Below are positions 7,405 through 13,830 of a stretch of DNA of 13,830 bases, one piece after another (the first letter of the stretch is position 1; the number at the start of each line of letters is the position of its first letter). Location: contig CANQXC010000089.1 of assembly GCA_947627785.1 (NCBI GenBank), positions 1-13,830 on the forward strand, written 5' to 3'. This DNA is from an uncultured Clostridia bacterium (GTDB lineage Bacteria; Bacillota; Clostridia; TANB77; CAG-508). The notes under the pieces were generated by a model, which saw only the letters and a program-made list of their open reading frames with translations, searched no databases and was not told where the DNA came from. The position numbers and the translations under genes are program-made.

Positions 7405-7417
7405 AAGAGGGAAGAAT

Positions 7418-8206
7418 ATGAATACAATAACTTTTCCAATGTTGAATTTAAAATTTAACATTGATAATGTAGCATTTACAATATTTGATTTAGATATATA
7501 TTGGTATGCAATAATAATTGTATCAGCAATGGTAATTGCATTTCTGATATTTAAAATTCGAGATGGATTGTATGGCATAAAATTTTCAGATATTGTAGAT
7601 TTAGCTGTGTATGTAATTCCAATAGCATTAATTTCGGCAAGACTCTATTATGTAATATTTAATTTAGAAGAATATTTAGAAGATCCAGTTAGAATATTAA
7701 ACTTTAGAGGAGGAGGACTTGCAATTTATGGGGGAATTATAGGTGGATTAATTACCTGTTTTATATTTTGCCAAAAGAGAGATATTAAATTATTAGATTT
7801 ATTAGACTTTGTTGTGCCGGGAATTGCTTTGGGACAAGCAATTGGTAGATGGGGAAATTTTGTAAACATAGAAGCATATGGAACACCAACAACATTACCT
7901 TGGAGAATGGGAATATATGAACTAGGGGAATATGTAGAGGTACATCCAACATTTTTGTATGAATCTATTGCAACATTTATATTGTTTATTATACTTATAA
8001 TAATAAAGAATAAGAGAAAATTTGTAGGACAATTAACATGTATTTATTTTATTTGGTATAGCTTTGTAAGAATGTTAATAGAAGGTTTAAGAACAGATAG
8101 CTTAATGTTAGGACCTGTTCGTATTTCTCAGGTATTATCATTATTAATATTTATAGTTTCAATATTTCTTTATGTAAGAGCAAATAAAGAAAAGAAAGGC
8201 TCTTAA
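7418..8206 (+). CDS. lgt: Prolipoprotein diacylglyceryl transferase
   Basis: Transfers diacylglycerol from phosphatidylglycerol to the lipobox cysteine of prelipoproteins, the first step of lipoprotein maturation at the cytoplasmic membrane. From the ATG at 7418 it is 262 residues with about seven membrane segments. The family signature GRWGNFVNIEAYG (143-155) includes the essential Arg143. RGGGLAIYGG (97-106), HPTFLYES (176-183) and EGLRTDSL (222-229) are also typical. Start: GAGGG lies six bases upstream of the ATG at 7418. A GTG at 7394 would add eight residues but lies within the preceding hairpin arm, and the SD would then be inside the gene, so it was rejected. It follows pgi on the same strand and ends before a bidirectional terminator. 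Confidence 0.96.
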   Translation: MNTITFPMLNLKFNIDNVAFTIFDLDIYWYAIIIVSAMVIAFLIFKIRDGLYGIKFSDIVDLAVYVIPIALISARLYYVIFNLEEYLEDPVRILNFRGGGLAIYGGIIGGLITCFIFCQKRDIKLLDLLDFVVPGIALGQAIGRWGNFVNIEAYGTPTTLPWRMGIYELGEYVEVHPTFLYESIATFILFIILIIIKNKRKFVGQLTCIYFIWYSFVRMLIEGLRTDSLMLGPVRISQVLSLLIFIVSIFLYVRANKEKKGS

Positions 8207-8227
8207 CTTAGAATAAAATGTAATGTT

Positions 8228-8271
8228 GGTCATTGGGGATATAATTTTAAGTCTCCAATGACCCATTTTTT
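8228..8271. terminator. Bidirectional terminator between lgt and the PBP gene
   Basis: A 12-bp stem (8228-8239 with 8252-8263) with one G-T pair is followed on the plus strand by CA and six T (8266-8271). The minus strand after the stem is moderately T-rich (CATTTTATT). It lies between two converging genes, and the PBP stop codon (8270-8272) overlaps the T run. Confidence 0.75.
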
Positions 8272-10483
8272 ACCATGCACCATTTAATTCGCTTTTAAGT
8301 GTTAAATTAATTACAGAACCAATTTCAACAGGTGTATCTGCCGCAATATCTTGGCTAATTACTTTTCCACCACCATCAAGAACTATATTTAATTTATATT
8401 CTGAAGCAATATTTATGGCTTCTGCAGCAGTACATCCTCTAAAATTAGGAACAGTTACAGAGGTAGAAACATTGCTATTTTGAGTATATAGAAATACATT
8501 TGCACCATTTAATAAATGGGCTCCTTTTTTAGGCATCTGATTTACCACAAGGTCTGTATCTTGAACAGAATCATCTGTATGTACAATAAATCCGTATGAT
8601 TGTAATTGTTCGCGTGCTTCTGCAATTGTTTTATTTTCCAAATTAGGCATAGTGTGTGTTTCATAGTTAGATTCTGTATGGGATGTTGAGGAAACACCTA
8701 TATATGGTAATATTTCAGATAAAACTTGTCCAACAACAGGTCCTGCAATTTCACCACCTTGGTGTGAATAACCTTGAGGATTATATAAAGCAACTAATAT
8801 AACAACCTGTGTATTAACAGTAGGTGAGAGACCTATAAAGGATGCAACATAAGTACCATTATTTTGTGCTAAGTTTTCAGTTGTTCCTGATTTTCCTCCT
8901 ATAGAATAACCTTTTACATCTGCATATCTTCCTGTTCCATCACTTACTGCATAATCTAACATATCCATTACTGTATTTGCAGTTTCCTTAGAAACAACTT
9001 GCCTAACAACTACAGGTTCTGGAGTAGTTGTGCTGCCAGTATTAGTATCTACAATTTTATCTATAATTCTAGGCTGCATTAAAACACCTTCATTAGCAAG
9101 TGCAGAAACAGCTGTTACAAGTTGCAAAGGAGTAATTGTAATACCTTGACCAAAAGACATTTCTGCAAGTTCGAATTTTCTAATACTATTTAAATCATAG
9201 AAAATACTATTAGCTTCTCCATAAAATTGAGAATTTGTGTTTGTTAGCAAGCCAAAAGCATCATAATATTTATATAAAATAGGTGCTCCTATTTTTAACC
9301 CTAATTGTATAAAAGATGGGTTACAGGAATTAGCAAGAGCTTGTTTTAAACTTTGACTTAAATGAGGGTTTTTATATCTCCAACAGTTTATAGATATATC
9401 ATCAACAACCTCATAGCCACCACAATAGAACATATCAGGTGTTTCAGCTTCCACAATATTTTCCTCTAATCCAATAGCTGATGTAATTATTTTAAAAGTA
9501 GAACCTGGTTCATAAGTGTTTTGAACAGCTTCATTTCTCCACATTTCATATAAATAATTAGACTGTTCTTCACCAGAGAGGGTATCCCAAGTTTGTAAAA
9601 CATTTGCATCAATTGGAGTATAAGGAGTATTTAAATTATAATCTGGATAATTTGCCATTGCTAGAACATTGCCAGTAGATGGTTCCATTATAACAATTGT
9701 TCCATAATCTGCAATATTATCTATAACTGCCTGCGAAAGATATTTTTCAGCAATAGATTGAATATTAACATCTATAGTTAAATAAACATTACTACCATCT
9801 TTAGCAGCTATATATGATTGCTGTTGATTTGGAATTTCTGAGTTAATAGAATCTGTTATAGTAACAGATTTACCAACAGTACCAGACAAAATAGAGTTAA
9901 GAGAATTTTCCAAACCAAATAACCCAGTATTGTCAGTTCCTGTGAAACCTATTACATGGCTTGCTAAATTATTATATGGATAATATCTTTTAATTGAAGA
10001 ATCTATATTAATTCCAGAAGAAATATCATTAGTCTCCATCCAGTTTCGTAATAATTCTATTTTATCACTTTCAACCTTTGAAGCTATTGTAACATAAGAA
10101 GTTGAAGAAGAAAGTTTATCTAATGTTTTTGCATAATCTAATGAAAAAATATTGCTAAAAGACTGTGCTACAAAATCTAAATCGACATCTGTATCATCAG
10201 AATGTTTTAGCCTTGTAGGATTTACAGACACAGTATCAACCTCAGCACTGATAGCAAGTACTTTGCCATTAGCATCATAAATAATGCCTCTTGAAGCATC
10301 TATTGTTTTAGTAGAAGTTTGCTGAGTGCTAGCCTGTTTACTAAGCCAATTTCCTTTAACAAATTGAAGATAAGCAAGTCTAGCGATAAGCAAAGCAAAT
10401 AGCAGGAATAAAAATACCTCCGTAATTCTTAATTTTTTTATATTAGAATTATTAATCTTAATGATTTTTTTAGATTTCTTCAT
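8270..10483 (-). CDS. Class B penicillin-binding protein, FtsI/SpoVD type, with two PASTA domains
   Basis: A peptidoglycan transpeptidase that crosslinks septal or spore wall, anchored in the membrane with its catalytic part outside. The 737 residues show a basic cytoplasmic start and one membrane segment (about 20-42). A dimerisation region follows, opening with SRGIIYDANG (64-73). The transpeptidase domain has all three motifs: Ser328 in STFK, Ser386 in SCN and Lys531 in KSGTT. Two PASTA repeats follow, about 610-669 (TMPNLENKT) and 676-733 (VTVPNFRGCT). B. subtilis PBP2B has two PASTA domains and SpoVD one (from memory), so vegetative division is slightly favoured, but SpoVD cannot be excluded. 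Start: AGGAGG five bases before the ATG. It is transcribed alone, outside any mra/mur cluster visible here, from a sigma-A-like promoter. Confidence 0.92.
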   Translation of the reverse strand: MKKSKKIIKINNSNIKKLRITEVFLFLLFALLIARLAYLQFVKGNWLSKQASTQQTSTKTIDASRGIIYDANGKVLAISAEVDTVSVNPTRLKHSDDTDVDLDFVAQSFSNIFSLDYAKTLDKLSSSTSYVTIASKVESDKIELLRNWMETNDISSGINIDSSIKRYYPYNNLASHVIGFTGTDNTGLFGLENSLNSILSGTVGKSVTITDSINSEIPNQQQSYIAAKDGSNVYLTIDVNIQSIAEKYLSQAVIDNIADYGTIVIMEPSTGNVLAMANYPDYNLNTPYTPIDANVLQTWDTLSGEEQSNYLYEMWRNEAVQNTYEPGSTFKIITSAIGLEENIVEAETPDMFYCGGYEVVDDISINCWRYKNPHLSQSLKQALANSCNPSFIQLGLKIGAPILYKYYDAFGLLTNTNSQFYGEANSIFYDLNSIRKFELAEMSFGQGITITPLQLVTAVSALANEGVLMQPRIIDKIVDTNTGSTTTPEPVVVRQVVSKETANTVMDMLDYAVSDGTGRYADVKGYSIGGKSGTTENLAQNNGTYVASFIGLSPTVNTQVVILVALYNPQGYSHQGGEIAGPVVGQVLSEILPYIGVSSTSHTESNYETHTMPNLENKTIAEAREQLQSYGFIVHTDDSVQDTDLVVNQMPKKGAHLLNGANVFLYTQNSNVSTSVTVPNFRGCTAAEAINIASEYKLNIVLDGGGKVISQDIAADTPVEIGSVINLTLKSELNGAW

Positions 10484-10506
10484 AAGTGCCTCCTACAAAC
10501 ATTTAC

Positions 10507-10535
10507 ATTTTATATTATAAAGAAATAAAAATCAA
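10507..10535 (-). promoter_or_regulatory. Promoter of the PBP gene
   Basis: On the minus strand, TTGATT (10530-10535) and TAAAAT (10507-10512) are 17 bases apart, the same boxes as the pgi promoter. This sigma-A-like form suggests vegetative expression. Confidence 0.5.
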
Positions 10536-10545
10536 TACTTTTATC

Positions 10546-10574
10546 TTGTTTTTTTGAAGAAAACGTTATATAAT
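10546..10574 (+). promoter_or_regulatory. gatCAB promoter
   Basis: TTGTTT (10546-10551) and a perfect TATAAT (10569-10574) are 17 bases apart, about 78 bases before the gatC start. The -10 lies within a near-perfect 16-base palindrome (10562-10577). This promoter and the PBP promoter sit back to back. Confidence 0.6.
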
Positions 10575-10651
10575 GTTACTGTTTATTTTTAAGTAAAATC
10601 AAAGTAAATCATAAAGAAAATTTGTTAAAATAGAAAGGAATGATATCTTTT

Positions 10652-10936
10652 ATGCAAGTTGATAGAAAAGAAATTTTGCATATTGCAAATTTGGCTTGTC
10701 TTAATATTAAAGAAGAAGAAATTGAAGAATATAGAAAAAATCTTCAAGACATTTTAAATTTTGCTAATATTGTTAATAGTGTGAATACAAATAATATAAG
10801 TGAAACAATTGGAAATACAAGTAATGTAAATGTATTTAGAGAAGATGAAATAAAAGAATTTAAAGATGAAGCGCTTTTATTAGAAAATGCACCAGATAAA
10901 GAAAATAATATGTTCAAAATTCCAAAAGTAATTTAA
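10652..10936 (+). CDS. gatC: Asp-tRNA(Asn)/Glu-tRNA(Gln) amidotransferase subunit C
   Basis: Small subunit that wraps around and stabilises the GatA-GatB interface of the tRNA-dependent amidotransferase. From the ATG at 10652 it is 94 residues, the usual size, and begins MQVDRKEILHIANLACLNI, matching the family's start pattern (basic, HIAxLA-L-L, then EEEIE). The C-terminal half has FREDE, LLENAPDKENNMFKIPKVI, the typical ending. An ATG at 10640 is in frame but directly abuts the AAAGGA SD (10634-10639), leaving no room for initiation; from 10652 the gap is about 12 bases. First gene of the gatCAB operon, 13 bases before gatA. Confidence 0.95.
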   Translation: MQVDRKEILHIANLACLNIKEEEIEEYRKNLQDILNFANIVNSVNTNNISETIGNTSNVNVFREDEIKEFKDEALLLENAPDKENNMFKIPKVI

Positions 10937-10949
10937 GAGGAGGAAATTT

Positions 10950-12395
10950 ATGGAACTTTATGAATTAACTGTTCATGAATTAATGGACAAGCTAAATAAA
11001 AATGAAATTACATCTGAGGATATAGTTAAAAGTTATACAAAGAGAATAGAAGAAAAAGAAAAAGATATTGGGGCGTTTGTAACTATAACAACAGATGAAG
11101 CTTTAGAAAAATCAAAAAATGTAAAAAACGGAAATTTAGCAGGTATACCAATAGGAATAAAGGATAATTTATGTACTAAAGGGGTAAAAACAACTTGTAG
11201 CTCAAAAATGTTAGAAAATTTTGTAGCTCCATATAATGCAACAGTAGTGGAAAAACTAGAAGATGAAGGAATGATTAGCCTTGGCAAATTAAATATGGAT
11301 GAATTTGCAATGGGTTCTTCAACAGAATATTCAGCATTTAAAACAACAAAAAATCCATGGGATCTAAATTCAGTTCCAGGAGGTTCAAGTGGAGGTAGTG
11401 CAGCTGCTGTAGCAAGCCAAATGGTACCATGGGCACTTGGTTCAGATACAGGTGGTTCAATACGTCAACCTTCATCTCTTTGTGGTGTAGTTGGGTTAAA
11501 GCCAACTTATGGTTTGGTGTCAAGATATGGACTAGTAGCATTTGCTTCATCATTAGACCAAATAGGACCTATTACAAAAGATGTTGAAGATAGTGCAATA
11601 TTATTAAACGTATTAGCAGGGCATGATGAGAAAGATTCAACATCTGTTAACATTCCAAAAAAGGATTATACAAAGAGTTTAGTAAAAGATGTATCTAAAT
11701 TAAAAATAGGTGTTCCAAAAGAATTTTTAGGTGAAGGAATAAATGAAGAAGTAAAGCAAAGTGTGGAAGAAGCAATTAAAAAGTACAAAGAATTAGGAGC
11801 AACAGTAGAAGAATGTACTTTAGATATTGCAAATGAAGCTTTAGCTACCTACTATATAATAGCATGTGCAGAAGCAAGTTCAAATTTAGGAAGATTTGAT
11901 GGAATAAGATATGGTTATAGAACAAAAAATTATGAAACATTAAAAGATATTTATAAAAATTCAAGAAGTGAAGGATTTGGAGCAGAGGTAAAGAGAAGAA
12001 TAATATTAGGAACTTATGTGCTTTCATCTGGATATTATGATGCATATTACAAAAAAGCTCAAAAAGTAAGAACAGTTATAAAACAAGAATTTGAAAAATT
12101 ATTTGAAGAATATGATTTATTAATAACTCCAACATCTCCAACTGTTGCATATAAAATAGGAACAAAATCAAATAATCCACTAGAAATGTATTTAGCAGAT
12201 TTATGCACAGTTTCTGTAAATATTGCTGGACTTCCAGGAATATCAATTCCTTGTGGAGTAGATAAACAAGGTATGCCAATAGGATTGCAATTAATAGGTA
12301 AGCCTTTTGGAGAAGAAACATTATTGCAGGCAGCATATACTTATGAACAAGAAATTAAATTTAGAGAAAAATATAAACCACAATTTAAAAGTTAG
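10950..12395 (+). CDS. gatA: Asp-tRNA(Asn)/Glu-tRNA(Gln) amidotransferase subunit A
   Basis: Glutaminase subunit: releases ammonia from glutamine and feeds it to GatB for amidation of misacylated Glu-tRNA(Gln) and/or Asp-tRNA(Asn). The 481-residue protein is full length for the amidase-signature family. The Ser-cisSer-Lys triad is present: Lys71 in GIPIGIKDN, Ser146 in PGGSSGGSAAA and Ser170 in GSDTGGSIRQPSS, with the expected spacing of 75 and 24 residues. Start: AGAGGAGG a few bases before the ATG at 10950. It follows gatC by 13 bases and is followed by gatB after 15 bases, so all three are one operon. Confidence 0.97.
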   Translation: MELYELTVHELMDKLNKNEITSEDIVKSYTKRIEEKEKDIGAFVTITTDEALEKSKNVKNGNLAGIPIGIKDNLCTKGVKTTCSSKMLENFVAPYNATVVEKLEDEGMISLGKLNMDEFAMGSSTEYSAFKTTKNPWDLNSVPGGSSGGSAAAVASQMVPWALGSDTGGSIRQPSSLCGVVGLKPTYGLVSRYGLVAFASSLDQIGPITKDVEDSAILLNVLAGHDEKDSTSVNIPKKDYTKSLVKDVSKLKIGVPKEFLGEGINEEVKQSVEEAIKKYKELGATVEECTLDIANEALATYYIIACAEASSNLGRFDGIRYGYRTKNYETLKDIYKNSRSEGFGAEVKRRIILGTYVLSSGYYDAYYKKAQKVRTVIKQEFEKLFEEYDLLITPTSPTVAYKIGTKSNNPLEMYLADLCTVSVNIAGLPGISIPCGVDKQGMPIGLQLIGKPFGEETLLQAAYTYEQEIKFREKYKPQFKS

Positions 12396-12410
12396 GAAGG
12401 AAGGATAAAA

Positions 12411-13830
12411 ATGTCAAGAGAAGATTATGAAGTTGTAATAGGCTTGGAAGTGCATAGTGAATTATCAACAAAAACTAAAATATTTTGCTCATGTCCTACT
12501 GAATTTGGTGGAGAACCAAATTCACATTGCTGCCCAGTTTGTATGGCAATGCCAGGAGCTTTACCAGTACTCAATAAAAGAGTAGTGGAATATGCAATAA
12601 AGGCAGGACTTGCAACAAACTGCAGTATTGCTCATGTAAGTAAAAATGATAGAAAAAATTATTTCTATCCAGATTTGCCAAAATCATATCAAATATCACA
12701 ATATGATATGCCACTTTGCACAAATGGTTATGTAGAAATAGAAACGAATGGTGGAACTAAGAAAATTAGATTAGTTAGGATTCATATTGAAGAAGATGCA
12801 GGAAAGTTAAACCATGATGAATATGGTAGAGGAAGTTTAGTAGATTTAAATAGAGCAGGTGTTCCATTAATAGAAATAGTATCAGAGCCAGATATGAGAA
12901 GTACAGAGGAAGTAGATAGCTATTTGAAAAAATTAAAATCAATACTAGAATATATAGAAGTTTCAGACTGCAAAATGCAAGAAGGTTCTTTAAGAGCAGA
13001 TGTAAACGTTTCTGTTAGAAAAAAAGGAGCAAAAGAATTTGGAACAAGAACAGAAATGAAAAACATGAACTCTTTCAGGTCAATAACAAGAGCAATTGAA
13101 TATGAAGCACAAAGACAAATAGAAGTTCTTGAAAATGGCGGAAAAATAGAACAAGAAACTTTAAGATGGGATGAAGTATCTGGAAAAACATTCTCAATGA
13201 GAGATAAAGAAGATGCTCAAGATTATAGATATTTCCCAGAGCCAGACTTAGCAATAATTAATATATCTGATAAAATGATAGATGATATAAGAAAAAGCTT
13301 GCCAGAAATGCCAGAAAGCAGAAGAGAAAGATATGTAAAAGAATTAGGATTACCAGAATATGATAGTAACATATTAACATCTTCAAAATACTTATCAGAC
13401 TTATTTGAAAATGCAACAAAGGTATGTAATAATCCAAAAGCTGTAAGTAACTGGATAATGACAGATATAACAAGAATATTAAATGAAGAAGAAAAAGATC
13501 CAAACGAAATACCATTTACGGCAGAACAGCTTGGAGAATTGGTAACATTAATAGATAAAGGAACAATAAGTTCAAAAATTGCAAAACAAGTATTAGAAGA
13601 ACTTTTCAAAAATCCTAAATCTCCACAAGATATAATAAAAGAAAAAGGCTGGATTCAAATTTCAGACGAAAGTGCAATAAAAGAAGTTGTATTAAAAATT
13701 TTAGAAGCAAACCCACAATCAATAGTAGATTATAAAGCAGGAAGAGATAGAGCATTAGGCTATTTGGTAGGTCAAGCTATGAAAGAAACAAAAGGAAAAG
13801 CAAATCCACAAATGTTAAACAAAATGTTCT
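12411..13830 (+). CDS. gatB: Asp-tRNA(Asn)/Glu-tRNA(Gln) amidotransferase subunit B (3' end cut by window)
   Basis: Kinase/transamidase subunit: activates the Glu or Asp on tRNA with ATP and amidates it with ammonia from GatA. The frame opens at ATG 12411 after AAGGAAGGA and stays open for 473 codons to the window end. Visible features are EVVIGLEVHSEL (7-18), a metal-site-like cysteine set (Cys26, Cys28, Cys41, Cys44), NYFYPDLPKSYQISQ, HIEEDAGKL, VDLNRAGVPLIEIVSEPD and the C-terminal helical YqeY-like tail region (roughly 320 onward) including DYKAGRDRALGYLVGQAMKE. GatB proteins usually have about 475-480 residues, so only a few residues and the stop lie outside. No frameshift seen. Confidence 0.97.
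   Translation, partial: MSREDYEVVIGLEVHSELSTKTKIFCSCPTEFGGEPNSHCCPVCMAMPGALPVLNKRVVEYAIKAGLATNCSIAHVSKNDRKNYFYPDLPKSYQISQYDMPLCTNGYVEIETNGGTKKIRLVRIHIEEDAGKLNHDEYGRGSLVDLNRAGVPLIEIVSEPDMRSTEEVDSYLKKLKSILEYIEVSDCKMQEGSLRADVNVSVRKKGAKEFGTRTEMKNMNSFRSITRAIEYEAQRQIEVLENGGKIEQETLRWDEVSGKTFSMRDKEDAQDYRYFPEPDLAIINISDKMIDDIRKSLPEMPESRRERYVKELGLPEYDSNILTSSKYLSDLFENATKVCNNPKAVSNWIMTDITRILNEEEKDPNEIPFTAEQLGELVTLIDKGTISSKIAKQVLEELFKNPKSPQDIIKEKGWIQISDESAIKEVVLKILEANPQSIVDYKAGRDRALGYLVGQAMKETKGKANPQMLNKMF

Noticed and set aside
7394..7417. GTG start for lgt, eight residues upstream
   Set aside because: It lies in the right arm of a hairpin with no SD before it, while AGAGGG is ideally placed for the ATG at 7418.
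10640..10651. ATG at 10640 as gatC start
   Set aside because: It directly abuts the AAAGGA SD, leaving no spacer. The protein from 10652 matches the usual GatC start.

Overview
The window is very AT-rich and tightly packed. Its codon use favours A/T-ending codons, Shine-Dalgarno (SD) sites are strong, and the gene content is that of a low-GC, anaerobic, spore-forming-lineage Firmicute (Clostridia). The indicators are pyruvate formate-lyase (anaerobic glycyl-radical metabolism), a YlbJ-type sporulation membrane protein, a sortase with a sorting-signal protein beside it, a PASTA-containing class B penicillin-binding protein, and gatCAB. Genus cannot be fixed from the sequence alone.

Left part (1-2454). 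The window opens with the last residues of an unidentified plus-strand gene, followed by an AT-rich gap. A small plus-strand gene (396-761) has its own promoter and encodes a tiny secreted protein ending in an LANTG sorting signal. It converges on a minus-strand pair, ylbJ then sortase, joined by an ATGA overlap. The two transcripts meet at one shared 12-bp hairpin terminator. This sortase / mini-substrate / YlbJ cluster is the least ordinary part of the window.

Middle (2646-5872). The minus-strand pyruvate formate-lyase operon runs pflB then pflA. pflA is broken by one extra base that splits it into two frames, and everything else about it looks intact. A long imperfect hairpin lies between pflB and pflA and has a second possible pairing partner. 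The pflA terminator hairpin contains the end of the gene, with the stop codon in its loop region.

Right part (5941-13830). Divergent from pflB are pgi (glucose-6-phosphate isomerase) and lgt (lipoprotein diacylglyceryl transferase), separated by a hairpin that ends next to the lgt SD. lgt converges with a minus-strand class B PBP of the FtsI/SpoVD group across a bidirectional terminator. Divergent from the PBP is gatC-gatA-gatB, the tRNA-dependent amidotransferase operon; gatB runs off the window just short of its expected end.

Functionally the region is mostly housekeeping: glycolysis (pgi), fermentation (pflB/pflA), envelope building (lgt, PBP, sortase and its candidate substrate) and translation (gatCAB). 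No tRNA, rRNA, CRISPR array, insertion sequence or prophage gene was seen. No clearly new multi-gene system is evident; the best candidate for follow-up is the sortase / LANTG mini-protein cluster.
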